Below are positions 7,476 to 16,678 of a stretch of DNA of 22,110 bases, piece after piece (the first letter of the stretch is position 1; the number at the start of each line of letters is the position of its first letter). The position numbers were made by a program, and so were the translations under genes. The stretch lies in assembly GCA_050742535.1 (NCBI GenBank), contig JBOGIQ010000061.1, positions 1-22,110 of the forward strand, given 5' to 3'. The notes under the pieces were generated by a model. It saw nothing but the letters and a program-made list of their open reading frames with translations. It was not told the DNA's origin and made no database searches. Source of the stretch: Gp6-AA40 sp050742535 (GTDB taxonomy: Bacteria > Acidobacteriota > Vicinamibacteria > Vicinamibacterales > UBA2999).

Positions 7476-9279
7476 GGTTCACCTGCGCGGCGCTCGCCGA
7501 CGCCTCGGCCAAATCGGGGAAACACTGCTCCACCATCCCCGCCACCGTCGGACGTTCGAAAAGCGTTTCGAATGCGACTTCCGTGGCAAAGGTTTCCCAG
7601 ACGCGGGCGACGATCTGCGTCGCGATCAGTGAGTCGCCACCGAGATCGAGGAAGTCGTCGTGAATCCCGACGCGATCGAGTCCGAGCGCATCGGCCCATA
7701 TCTGCGCGATGATCGTCTCGACGGAACTGCGCGGCGCGACGTACGAGCGCTCCAGCTGCTGCCGCGAGACGTCCGCCGGCGGCAGCGCCTGGCGATCCAG
7801 CTTGCCGGTGCTCGTCGTCGGCAGCGAGTCGAGAAAGCTGAAGACGGACGGCACCATGTAGGTCGGCACCTGCGCTTCCGCGAACTCCCGCAACATCATC
7901 GACGTCACCGTGGACGCGTGCGGCACGACATACGCCACCAGCCGCGGCTCTTCGCGTGTCGTATCGACCGACACCGCCACATCGCGCACCTGCGGGTGGC
8001 ACCGCAACATCGCCTCGACGTCGATCAGGTTGACGCGGTAGCCGCGAATCTTGACGTCGTCGTCAACGCGACCGAGGACCTCGATGCCGCCGTCCTCGGC
8101 AATCCGGCCGAGATCTCCGGTGCGATACAGTCGCGTGCCAGGCTCGCCGAGCGGGTCGGCGACGAATCGGGCAGCGGTCAGGTCCGCGCGCCCGAGGTAG
8201 CCCCGTGACAGGTGAGCCGCCGAGACGTAGATTTCGCCCTCAGCGGCCGGTGCCAGTTGCGCGTCGAGCACGACGACGCGCGTGTTGACGAATGGACGAC
8301 CCACCGCCGGTCGATCGGGCGAGGTCGAACACTCGGTGACGAGCACCGCGCCACCCGCTTCGGACGTGGCGTAGCCGTTGAGCAGCCGTGCGTTGGGCAG
8401 CGCGGCAGCAAACGAGCGTGCGAGATCGGCCGTCAGCGGCGCGCCGCCGACGGTCACGGTGCGCAGCCGGCGCAGCTGCGCGATCGTCGCCGGTCCGGCC
8501 GCGAGCAGCTGGCGCAGCAGAGGCGTCACCATGCCGAGGGCCGTTACCCGACCGCGATCGATGGCCGTGGCGAACCGGCGCACGTCCTTGACGTCTTCTG
8601 TCGGGATGATGCGCACGGGAACGCCGCACAACAGCGGAAGAAACACCCACGCGACCGAGAACCCGAAGCTGAGCGGCGAGGTGAGAGCGCAGATCTCCTC
8701 GGCCTCGTCCCTGCGGAACGGCACGTCGTTGAGTCCGTTGAGGATGCTGCGATGCGTCGCGATCACCCCTTTGGGGGCGCCCGTCGTGCCCGAGGTGTAG
8801 GTCACGTACGCGAGGTTGTCGAGCAGGCAGACGGACTCGGGCCTCTCGGTCGTATCGAATATCGTTCGATCGGTCAACACCAGCGGCAGTCCGAGATTCG
8901 GGAGCCGATCGGCGAGCTCGGTGACACTCACGGCGACGAGCGGACGCGCGTCATCGAGGACCTGCTTCAGCCGCGCAGTCGGCGCGTCGACGTCGAGGAC
9001 GACATAGCCGCCGCCGGTCTTCAGGACCGCGAGCATCGCGACGACCGCTTCGATCGAGTTCTCGAACAACAGCGCCGTCAGTGTTTCCGGCGCACACCCG
9101 AGCCGGCGCAGGTGCTGGGCGAGCGCGTTGGCGCGCTCGTCGAGCTCTGCAAAGGTGATCGACTCCTCGGCGCAGAGGAGAGCGGTCGCCGTCGGAGTGC
9201 GCGCGACCTGTGCCTCGAACAGCCGGTGCACGCAGTCGTCGGTCGTCTGCGTCTGGCGAGCGGGAGCAGTTGTAGACAT
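7453..9279 (-). CDS. NRPS A-T didomain protein with an intact A domain lacking the amino-binding Asp
   Basis: This 608-aa protein consists of an adenylation domain (about 15-500) and a carrier domain (about 515-590, LGGDSL with Ser550). Core motifs are intact: YTSGTTGAPKG (161-171), RTGDLGR (386-392), KIRGYR (410-415) and STGKLDR with catalytic Lys493. In the A4 region the sequence is SFGFSVAW (204-211). Aligned with the GrsA phenylalanine domain, the Asp that normally binds the alpha-amino group (GrsA Asp235) is Gly206. The eye-aligned pocket is G-F-A-G-T-G-G-G-A-K. Such a pocket suggests a hydroxy, keto, aryl or otherwise non-alpha-amino carboxylic acid, though the exact acid cannot be read from this. 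The ATG at 9277-9279 has GAGGA 8 bases upstream. The MbtH-like protein encoded upstream is the probable partner. Confidence 0.94.
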   Translation of the reverse strand: MSTTAPARQTQTTDDCVHRLFEAQVARTPTATALLCAEESITFAELDERANALAQHLRRLGCAPETLTALLFENSIEAVVAMLAVLKTGGGYVVLDVDAPTARLKQVLDDARPLVAVSVTELADRLPNLGLPLVLTDRTIFDTTERPESVCLLDNLAYVTYTSGTTGAPKGVIATHRSILNGLNDVPFRRDEAEEICALTSPLSFGFSVAWVFLPLLCGVPVRIIPTEDVKDVRRFATAIDRGRVTALGMVTPLLRQLLAAGPATIAQLRRLRTVTVGGAPLTADLARSFAAALPNARLLNGYATSEAGGAVLVTECSTSPDRPAVGRPFVNTRVVVLDAQLAPAAEGEIYVSAAHLSRGYLGRADLTAARFVADPLGEPGTRLYRTGDLGRIAEDGGIEVLGRVDDDVKIRGYRVNLIDVEAMLRCHPQVRDVAVSVDTTREEPRLVAYVVPHASTVTSMMLREFAEAQVPTYMVPSVFSFLDSLPTTSTGKLDRQALPPADVSRQQLERSYVAPRSSVETIIAQIWADALGLDRVGIHDDFLDLGGDSLIATQIVARVWETFATEVAFETLFERPTVAGMVEQCFPDLAEASASAAQVNLEPEGKS

Positions 9280-9301
9280 GTGGCCGTTCCTCAGTTGTCA
9301 A

Positions 9302-10162
9302 TTAGGCGAATATTGGACGGACGGGCGGTGCGGAACCGTCGCCGGCGCGCACGAGCTCGGCGTAGCCCAACTGCCGGTTCAGCGCGTTCACCTTGTCCAG
9401 GCACTCGACGGAGACGCGATCGAGCGGCAGCGTGGCGCCTTTCCCGACGCGGGTGGCCATCACCCGGGAGGTGAACCGGATCTTCGGGTCGCCCGGTCCC
9501 GCGTCCTTCGGCGTGGTGAATGCATCGCGCACCAGGCTCGGGACCTCTCGCAGCTCGAGGAATCCGCACAACCTCGCGACGGTCGACGCCGGTTCACCGA
9601 CGAGGCGTTCGTAGGTCATCCGCAGACAGCAGCCCCGATGCGCGTCCTCGAACTGCAGCAACGCGCTGGTCGAGTCGTGCCACTCGAGCATGAGCGCTTC
9701 GATGAAGTTCGACGAATATCTGGCGACCCGCTCGCCGACTTTGCCGGGGAACCCGTAGCGATACGCCTCGAGCATCGAGTAGACCACGTCGGTGCATTCG
9801 CGATGCAGAGAAACGTACTGGGCGTCCGGGAAGAAGAGCGGCAGTTGGCGCAGAAACTCGACGTTGTGCGTCGATTTGTCGCACCACCGCGGCTTGTTCC
9901 GGGCGGCGCAGTAGGCATCCATGATGGCGTCGACGTGCCGGCGCACCTCGGCGCGGATGGCGGCCTTCCGATCGCCGCCGGCGTCGCGGACGCGCGCATC
10001 GTTCAGCGTCAGACCGATCGTGTAGCTCAGCGCCGCGCACAGCTTGCCGAGCGCGATCTCGGACGGGCAGCAGACGTCCGGGTGTGCGTCGATGAGGTAC
10101 CGCAGCAGCGTCGATCCCGTCCGCGGGTGCGACAGGATGAAGATCGGCCGCTGGCGCGTCAT
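9302..10162 (-). CDS. PAPS-dependent sulfotransferase (first of the tandem set)
   Basis: This 286-aa protein has the 5'-phosphosulfate-binding loop SHPRTGST (11-18) close to the N-terminus and the 3'-phosphate-binding segment LHRECTDVVYSML. Both are typical of bacterial sulfotransferases of the Sulfotransfer_1/3 type. The enzyme would move sulfate from PAPS to a hydroxyl or amine of the product. The ATG at 10160-10162 overlaps the stop of the next sulfotransferase gene by 4 bases (ATGA), and the A-T gene follows 22 bases downstream. The acceptor cannot be read from the sequence. No PAPS-forming genes are visible in the window, so PAPS must come from elsewhere. Confidence 0.9.
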   Translation of the reverse strand: MTRQRPIFILSHPRTGSTLLRYLIDAHPDVCCPSEIALGKLCAALSYTIGLTLNDARVRDAGGDRKAAIRAEVRRHVDAIMDAYCAARNKPRWCDKSTHNVEFLRQLPLFFPDAQYVSLHRECTDVVYSMLEAYRYGFPGKVGERVARYSSNFIEALMLEWHDSTSALLQFEDAHRGCCLRMTYERLVGEPASTVARLCGFLELREVPSLVRDAFTTPKDAGPGDPKIRFTSRVMATRVGKGATLPLDRVSVECLDKVNALNRQLGYAELVRAGDGSAPPVRPIFA

Positions 10163-11028
10163 CGGCCGGCCGCGGCACCTTCGCCGGCGACGGCGGATGC
10201 GGATGCGGGATACAACAGCGACTGCACATCGCCGGCGAACTCGAGGATGGTGCGGACATCGGCGGGCGCGAACGAGACGCGCCAGCGCTCGCGTGAGCGC
10301 AAATCGATGGCGCGGCGAGGGTCGGTGCCGCCAATCGTCGATCCGTCTTCGGCGACGTCTCGGTGGGGCGCGCGGTGATGCGCCAGCAGCGCCGCTTCCC
10401 AGGGCATCTGCAGGAAGCCGCAGACGCGCAGCAGCTCCACCTGCGGCTGCGCGACAAGATCCTCGTACCGCACCAGCAGCGCGGGAAAGCCGAGCGCACA
10501 GTAATCGAGCAGCGCTTCTGTCTTGTAGCGCCAGTAGAACGCCGCGCGGGCCAGTTCCGGGTTCACGGCGGTGCGCAGCCGGCTCAGTTCGATCGCATAG
10601 CGCCGCCGGAACGGCATGTCATTCGCGATCTTGGCGCGCAGCGACGGCGCCAGGTTCATGTCGTACCAACGGGCTCCATTCCACGGCTCGCCGGGCAATC
10701 GGAGCTCCAACATGGACGCCACCGTATCGCGCACGTCGCGGACCATGAAGATCAGCTTCTGGCCGGCGTACGGATTGGGAATGGCCTGACGAAGGAGAAA
10801 CTCGTCCCAGAACGACGGGTTGGCGAACTGCTCGGTCAGACAGGGCACTTTCAGTCCAAGCAACCGGCGCGTGCGCGCCGGGTCGCCACTGCCGCGGATG
10901 ACGTTGTAGGCCAACGACTCGTCGCAGCAGGCCACCTGGCTGTGCGACTCGAGAATGAGGCGCATCAGGGTGGTGCCGGAGCGCTGGCAGCCGATGATGA
11001 AGAACCAGGAGTCGCGTCCGTCTGCCAT
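10159..11028 (-). CDS. PAPS-dependent sulfotransferase (second of the tandem set)
   Basis: This 289-aa protein has the 5'-phosphosulfate loop GCQRSGTT (13-20) and a 3'-phosphate segment VRDVRDTVASM, both canonical. It is clearly related in fold to the neighbouring sulfotransferases but not close in sequence, so the tandem array is not a recent duplication. I chose the ATG at 11026-11028, with GGTGA five bases upstream. TTG (11038-11040) and GTG (11035-11037) codons a few positions earlier are also in frame. The upstream gene ends at 11044, 15 bases before this start. The substrate is unknown; in context it is presumably a hydroxyl of the NRPS-derived product. Confidence 0.9.
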   Translation of the reverse strand: MADGRDSWFFIIGCQRSGTTLMRLILESHSQVACCDESLAYNVIRGSGDPARTRRLLGLKVPCLTEQFANPSFWDEFLLRQAIPNPYAGQKLIFMVRDVRDTVASMLELRLPGEPWNGARWYDMNLAPSLRAKIANDMPFRRRYAIELSRLRTAVNPELARAAFYWRYKTEALLDYCALGFPALLVRYEDLVAQPQVELLRVCGFLQMPWEAALLAHHRAPHRDVAEDGSTIGGTDPRRAIDLRSRERWRVSFAPADVRTILEFAGDVQSLLYPASASAVAGEGAAAGR

Positions 11029-11043
11029 GACGTTCACCAACGC

Positions 11044-12027
11044 TTACACCAACGCCGACAGCACACGTTCGCACGCCGGGCTGACCGTGACTCCCGTCCA
11101 CTCGCACCGGGGAAGACGGCTCAGCGCGGCGCGCGCGATCGCGGCGCCGCGTGGCGAAACGATCAGCCCCGGCGCCGCGGACGTCATCGTCTGTCGTAGA
11201 CCGTCGAGCGCGACGCGGTGTCCGGTGGCCTGCTCGATCCGCGCCTCGACCGCCGCGCGGTGGTCGGGTTGCCCGACCATGACATCCACATCCGCGACGA
11301 CCGCGCCCGCGCCGACGTTGTGGTGGAGATTCAAGGCCCAGAGCAGCAGCACGATGTCCCGCAGCGTGTTGGCGGTTGCGTGTTCGACCAGGCGGTACGC
11401 CGTGCCCAGCTCCTCGCGCGTCGTCTTCCCCTCGATGGCGGGGATCGACGCCGCGCTGGCGAGCTCGGCGAACAGCTCGGAGCGCCGGTTCTTCGCCACG
11501 ATCAGCAGGGCGGCCATCAGGAAGTAGCTGCGGCGACCGTTGAACGACCAGTACGACCTGAACACGGCGTCGGGATCGCGAAGCACATACACGCAGCGCA
11601 CGCCGAAGTGTGCGGCCAGCCACGCCGAACGCATCGACCAGCGGCACGGCTTCAGCACCGGGATCTTTCCGTGCTGTCGGGCGTTCGAGAGGAGGAACGC
11701 CACATAGTGCTGGAACGCCGGATCGACCGCGTGCCCCGGCAGGTCGTAATCGTCGTACGCGAAGCGCTTCTGATAAAAGGGGACGCCGCCTTCCGGACGT
11801 ACCGGGAATTCCTTCAGGTAGCTGTCGGTCAACTCCTGGTGGCGCAGCAGCGCCTGGGCGTCACGATCGACCCCGGCCGCTGCGGCACCCGGCCGTAGGT
11901 CGGCGAGCTGTTCGTGACACGGCTCCCAGTAGCCATGGAAGGCGTCGTGCTGTCTGAATCGACTGAACAGATAAGTGCCGCACGATCGCCACATGGTCTG
12001 CAGGCACACGCCCACGGGATCCGGCAC
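11044..12027 (-). CDS. divergent sulfotransferase-like protein (third of the tandem set)
   Basis: This 327-aa protein has a sulfotransferase-like P-loop only about 13 residues from the N-terminus, reading TMWRSCGTYLFSRF, where other members have RSGTT. A segment VYVLRDPDAVFRSYWSF fits the 3'-phosphate-binding site. A cysteine inserted in the loop and the long spacer before the second motif make it the most divergent of the four. It could be a sulfotransferase with altered donor binding or a member of a related poorly described family. The chosen start is GTG at 12025-12027, six bases after the MbtH stop, and the loop is so near the start that little can precede it. It sits between the MbtH-like gene and two canonical sulfotransferases. 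Confidence 0.78.
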   Translation of the reverse strand: MPDPVGVCLQTMWRSCGTYLFSRFRQHDAFHGYWEPCHEQLADLRPGAAAAGVDRDAQALLRHQELTDSYLKEFPVRPEGGVPFYQKRFAYDDYDLPGHAVDPAFQHYVAFLLSNARQHGKIPVLKPCRWSMRSAWLAAHFGVRCVYVLRDPDAVFRSYWSFNGRRSYFLMAALLIVAKNRRSELFAELASAASIPAIEGKTTREELGTAYRLVEHATANTLRDIVLLLWALNLHHNVGAGAVVADVDVMVGQPDHRAAVEARIEQATGHRVALDGLRQTMTSAAPGLIVSPRGAAIARAALSRLPRCEWTGVTVSPACERVLSALV

Positions 12028-12033
12028 GTTCTG

Positions 12034-12264
12034 CTACGGAACGTCCTGGGCGCCCGCCGCCTCCATCGCGCGCGCCAGGCTGCGCGGGCGCAGATCCGTC
12101 CAATGCGACTCGACCCACGCCAGGCAATCCGCGCGGCGGCCGCGCGGTCCGACGGCGGTCCAGCCGCCGGGAACCGGCAGGTTCGCCGGCCACAGCGAGT
12201 GTTGCTCTTCGTCGTTGACGAGGACGATGTAGTCGGCCTCGGGATCGTCAAACGGATTCGTCAT
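12034..12264 (-). CDS. MbtH-like protein
   Basis: This 76-aa protein matches the MbtH family along its whole length: it opens NPFDDPEADYIVLVNDEEQ, continues HSLWP, and has the conserved WTDLRPRSL near the C-terminus. MbtH-like proteins bind NRPS adenylation domains and are often needed for their folding or activity. The start is ATG at 12262-12264 with GAGG five bases upstream. The open frame extends further back but without family similarity. The partner is likely the intact A domain of the A-T protein about 3 kb downstream in the same transcript. It might also stabilise the degenerate A domain of the C-A-T protein. Confidence 0.97.
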   Translation of the reverse strand: MTNPFDDPEADYIVLVNDEEQHSLWPANLPVPGGWTAVGPRGRRADCLAWVESHWTDLRPRSLARAMEAAGAQDVP

Positions 12265-12311
12265 CAGCACCTCGACTTTGCACGGCGTCGCGCCCGCACA
12301 GCGGCGCGACT

Positions 12312-13547
12312 TCAGATGGCGGCGTGGGCTGCGGCCGGGGCCGACGATCGCCGCAACGCCATCGTCACGACGAGCACACCCAGCAGCGAGGCACCCGACA
12401 CGAGCGCACACACGACATCGAAGCCACGGCTGTCGATGAGCGCGCCGATCGCCGGCGAGACCACTGCCTGCATCAGCGCGAACGAACAGGTCAGCATCGA
12501 CGCGCAGAAGCCCGCGCGCGAGCTGCCGAAAACGTCGATCGGGATCATCTGCATGTTGTTGAGGATCACCAGGCAGCCGAAGAAGCTGAGCGCCATGGCG
12601 GCGGCGGCGAGGCCTGGCGACGGCAGATGCGGAATTGCCGCGGTGACCAGCAGCACCGGCGCGGCGGTCTGACAGATGCGCAGCCGTGCCGACACCCCGT
12701 CACCTCCAGCGGTGATGCGGCGGTACGCCAGCCAGCCGCCGCAGAAGCCGCCGAGCGTGGCGAAGACCGGCGGAATCCACGCGAACTGCTGATTGGCCGC
12801 AACCGCGGTCAGCTGATGCTCCTGGACAAAATAGATGGTCGTCCAGTTCGTCCAGAGCGAGTACACGGTCATCACCAGCGCGTTGGCCACCGCGACGCCC
12901 CACAACCGGCGATCGGCGAGCACGTCGCCAAGCGATGGCCTCGATGCCGCGTTGGGCGCGGGCACCGCCGGGACACGACGCGAGACCGCGAACCACACCA
13001 GAGTCCACACCGCGCCGAGACTGCCGGCGATCACGAACGCGGGTCGCCAGCCGAAGGCCGGCGCAATCGACGCAATGAGGAGCGGCGCCGTCATCATGCC
13101 GACGGTAATCCCGATCGATTGGGCCGCGGTCCCGAGGCCAAGCTCGCTGGACCGCAGATAGGTGGCCGTCGCTTTCGTCGACGAGGGGATTCCGGCCGAC
13201 TCCCCCACGGCCAGGCCGACGCGGCACGCCAGCAGCGCCTGGAATGAACCGGCGAGGGCCGTCGCGGCCCCCGCGACCGACCACAGCAGGACCGCCGACA
13301 TCGCCGCGAGGCGCAAGCCGATTCGATCGACGAGCAGGCCGGCCAGGGGCGTCGCAAACGCATAGACCAGCGAAAACGCAGAGATGAGCTGGCCGTAGCC
13401 AAGGTTGGACAAGCCGTACTCTTCTTTGATGAGCGGCGCCGCCGCGGCCAGCAACTGCCGATCGAGGTAGTTCAAACTCGTCGCGACGACGAAGAGCACG
13501 ATGGCGGCCCAGCGCCACGGTGACATCCGGTTGTGTGGTGAATCCAC
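12312..13547 (-). CDS. MFS transporter, ACS-like family
   Basis: This 411-aa protein is mostly hydrophobic with about 12 predicted membrane segments and a hydrophilic central loop near residues 195-210. The first segment has the LNYLDRQLLAAAAP pattern common in the anion:cation symporter group of the major facilitator superfamily (hexuronate and glucarate transporters and their relatives). The loop after the second segment has DRIGLR. ACS-type carriers move carboxylated or otherwise anionic small molecules. Within a cluster encoding sulfotransferases it could export a sulfated product or import a precursor. The start is GTG at 13545-13547 with a strong AAGGGGG upstream; an ATG seven codons in is an alternative. 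It lies 47 bases upstream of the MbtH-like gene. Confidence 0.92.
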   Translation of the reverse strand: MDSPHNRMSPWRWAAIVLFVVATSLNYLDRQLLAAAAPLIKEEYGLSNLGYGQLISAFSLVYAFATPLAGLLVDRIGLRLAAMSAVLLWSVAGAATALAGSFQALLACRVGLAVGESAGIPSSTKATATYLRSSELGLGTAAQSIGITVGMMTAPLLIASIAPAFGWRPAFVIAGSLGAVWTLVWFAVSRRVPAVPAPNAASRPSLGDVLADRRLWGVAVANALVMTVYSLWTNWTTIYFVQEHQLTAVAANQQFAWIPPVFATLGGFCGGWLAYRRITAGGDGVSARLRICQTAAPVLLVTAAIPHLPSPGLAAAAMALSFFGCLVILNNMQMIPIDVFGSSRAGFCASMLTCSFALMQAVVSPAIGALIDSRGFDVVCALVSGASLLGVLVVTMALRRSSAPAAAHAAI

Positions 13548-13631
13548 GACGCCCCCTTCACGGCGAACCGACAGGCTGCCGCCCTTGACGCGCGGCCGCG
13601 CCTGGCGATTTGCGGTCGCCCACGGCGGCGC

Positions 13632-13648
13632 CGCAGCGAAGGGCTGCG
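13632..13648 (-). other. short inverted repeat between the antiterminator and transporter genes
   Basis: CGCAGC at 13632-13637 and its exact complement GCTGCG at 13643-13648 can form a 6-bp stem with a 5-base loop in the leftward transcript, in the 112-base gap between the NusG-like gene and the transporter gene. No run of U follows, so it is not a typical intrinsic terminator. It may be chance in GC-rich DNA. Confidence 0.25.
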
Positions 13649-13659
13649 CAACGTGCGCG

Positions 13660-14226
13660 TCAGCCCGCTCGTTCCCCGATTCGTTCGATGAGATCCTGCT
13701 CGATGACCAGCCGGTACTTGCCGTGCACCGCGCTCAGCAGCAGCGCCACGCGCTCCGCCGATCCGCGACTCGCTTCGAACACGCCGACGAAGCCGCGCCA
13801 GGGGCCACCGGTGATCCGAACGTGATCGCCCTTGCGTGGCGGCGTCAGCTGCACGTAGCCGTCAGGCCCGACGCGCGCGCGGATTCCGTCGATGATCGAC
13901 TCGTCAACCGGTACTGCGGACGATCCGCTGCCGAGCACTCTGACGACGCCGCGCGTATTCCGCACACGGTGCAGCCCGACCGTATCGTCGAATTTTGCAA
14001 ACAGATATCTGGGAAACAGCGGCTCGACGCGCACCGCGCGTCGGCCGCCGCGATCGACGAGGCGCCTCAGGTTCGGCAGAAAGGTTTCGAATCCAACCGC
14101 CCCGAGGTTCGCGCGGGCGCGATCTTCCTGAAGCGGCTTCGTCTGTACTGCGTACCAGAGCGGCTGCCCGTTCTCGCTCCCATCAGTGACCGACTGGTGC
14201 TGGCGCGCCGGCGCGATCGTCGTCAC
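13660..14226 (-). CDS. specialised NusG paralogue (UpxY/RfaH/LoaP-type antiterminator)
   Basis: This protein of about 188 aa has an N-terminal NusG domain starting WYAVQTKPLQEDRARANL, an FPRYLFAKFD segment, and a C-terminal KOW-like part (GDHVRITGGPWRGFVGVF). Specialised NusG paralogues bind RNA polymerase and promote read-through of long operons; LoaP does this for antibiotic clusters and UpxY for capsule operons. Its place inside the polycistron, ahead of more than 13 kb of biosynthetic genes, fits that role. The start is not certain. I use GTG at 14224-14226, which leaves 24 residues before WYA; another GTG lies at 14242-14244 and a TTG at 14347-14349. No housekeeping NusG neighbours (secE, rplK) are present, which supports a specialised paralogue. 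Confidence 0.88.
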   Translation of the reverse strand: MTTIAPARQHQSVTDGSENGQPLWYAVQTKPLQEDRARANLGAVGFETFLPNLRRLVDRGGRRAVRVEPLFPRYLFAKFDDTVGLHRVRNTRGVVRVLGSGSSAVPVDESIIDGIRARVGPDGYVQLTPPRKGDHVRITGGPWRGFVGVFEASRGSAERVALLLSAVHGKYRLVIEQDLIERIGERAG

Positions 14227-14293
14227 GTCGCTGGAATCCTGCACGGGGCAGCGCAGGGAGCAAATGACGTGCCTCGACGAGTGGTCAGGAAGT

Positions 14294-14308
14294 CGCGCGA
14301 AGCGCGCG
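14294..14308 (-). promoter_or_regulatory. candidate leader hairpin ahead of the antiterminator gene
   Basis: CGCGCG at 14294-14299 and again at 14303-14308 (self-complementary) can form a 6-bp stem closed by a 3-base loop, in the 167-base space between the sulfotransferase stop and the NusG-like start. LoaP-type proteins are known to act through RNA hairpins in leaders, so a structure here is plausible. CG-rich palindromes are common by chance in this sequence. Confidence 0.25.
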
Positions 14309-14340
14309 TGCGTCGGGAGACGCTGCTGCAGCTCGATGTT

Positions 14341-14364
14341 CCGCTGCAACCGATCCGCTGCAAC
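14341..14364. repeat. 10-base direct repeat, period 14
   Basis: CCGCTGCAAC occurs at 14341-14350 and is repeated exactly at 14355-14364, separated by CGAT. It lies in the space upstream of the NusG-like gene. A nearby CTGCTGCAGC at 14322-14331 shares the CTGCA core. It could be an operator or RNA element, or chance. Confidence 0.5.
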
Positions 14365-14393
14365 ACTGAAACACCGTGCGCGACAACATGTGC

Positions 14394-15169
14394 CTAGGCC
14401 TCCGACGGCTCGGCAGGCGGTGGCCCGCTGCAGACGAACGGCCGCGGCGACGCCGTCTCGAGCAGCGTCAGTGCAAAGCGGTAGAGTTCCACGTCGAGGG
14501 CATTGTCTTCACTGATGCGCTGGCAGAAGGCTGGCGACGCCGGCGCGCCGAGCGTGTGGTTGACGAACACCGGCGGCCCGAGGTCGAAGCCGAACGTCGA
14601 TTCGAGCGACGCGCAAAACTCGTCGAAACGCTCCTGGACCCCGAGCACGTCGATACTTTGCAGGCGTCGTTTCGCCGCCGCCAGACGGGCCTCGTCGAAG
14701 GCGACGCGCGTCAGCATCCCGCGCGTCATCTCCTCCGGCGTCAGCGACAGCATCTTCACCATGTGGTTGTGCACCAGCGCCTCGAATCGCGGTTGCTCCG
14801 CGTACAGCGCCTCGAGGCTCTTCCCGCGATCCGCGGGAATCAGGACCTGACAATGCCGCAGATACGACAATGTGCGCGTGACTGGCTCACGAAGGATCGT
14901 GAACGTACGAAAACCGCCGCCAAGCAAGTCCTGGGTGCACAGTGGAAAGTGGCCGGTCACGAGGCGAATCTGTGAGCCGCGCTCCTGCCACCGCTGCTGG
15001 AGCAACGGCACCGAGAACACGCGGGCGAAGCGATCGCCATCCGCCCGCGTCGGATAGACGTGGCGTGCCCCGAAGAAACGCCGCAGCCGCAGCAGCAGGC
15101 TCGTCCCGCCCGTCTTCTGCAGGTGGCAAAAGAAGAACCGCTGTCCGGGAGGCCCGGCGGCAGGTTGGC

Positions 15170-15173
<4 letters not shown>
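14394..15173 (-). CDS. sulfotransferase, Sulfotransfer_2-like
   Basis: This 259-aa protein has the loop HLQKTGGTSL (17-26, Lys20), the hallmark of the Sulfotransfer_2 family (heparan 2-O and carbohydrate sulfotransferase-like). A second segment, FTILREPVTRTLSYLRH, is the 3'-phosphate site. This makes it a different family from the three tandem sulfotransferases. In bacteria such enzymes sulfate sugars or small-molecule hydroxyls. I place the start at GTG 15171-15173, overlapping the regulator stop (GTGA) like other junctions here. An ATG at 15240-15242 would give a longer form overlapping the regulator by 73 bases. As the second gene of the polycistron it is separated from the other sulfotransferases by the antiterminator, transporter and MbtH genes. 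Confidence 0.88.
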
Positions 15174-16486
<1,313 letters not shown>

Positions 16487-16572
16487 CCCTTGTGTAACCT
16501 TTCCCTCAGGGCATTCCGATCCCACCGCGCTGGAACTCGCCGCGAGACTAGCATGATGAAACTTGCGGGTGA

Positions 16573-16591
16573 TGTCCGCTTTCGTCCGACA
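16573..16591. promoter_or_regulatory. candidate activator-binding dyad TGTC-N11-GACA
   Basis: TGTC at 16573-16576 and GACA at 16588-16591 form a short inverted repeat with an 11-base spacer in the divergent intergenic region, about 21 bases before the candidate -24 element. Fis-type activators bind such dyads, but the arms are only 4 bases long, so this is weak. Confidence 0.25.
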
Positions 16592-16611
16592 TGGTGTAGG
16601 AACAAGACCGA

Positions 16612-16627
16612 TGGCGCATGGGTCGCC
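16612..16627 (+). promoter_or_regulatory. candidate sigma-54 (-24/-12) promoter ahead of the methyltransferase block
   Basis: The sequence TGGCGCATGGGTCGCC keeps the invariant GG-N10-GC core (GG at 16613-16614, GC at 16625-16626). It matches the consensus TGGCAYRNNNNTTGCW at most fixed positions; the mismatches are at the A of the -24 box, one T of the -12 box and the last base. A start site near 16638 would leave a leader of about 40 bases before the methyltransferase ATG. The neighbouring gene encodes a sigma-54 activator, which supports the call. I did not find a comparable match facing left. Confidence 0.45.
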
Positions 16628-16678
16628 ACTCGCGTCTAACTTGCCGCGTATTTTTCTCGCGCCCGATCGAAGACGTGG

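Noticed and set aside
8212..10378. Long plus-strand frames opposite the A-T and sulfotransferase genes
   Set aside because: Shadow frames of genes with clear catalytic motifs; no domains seen.
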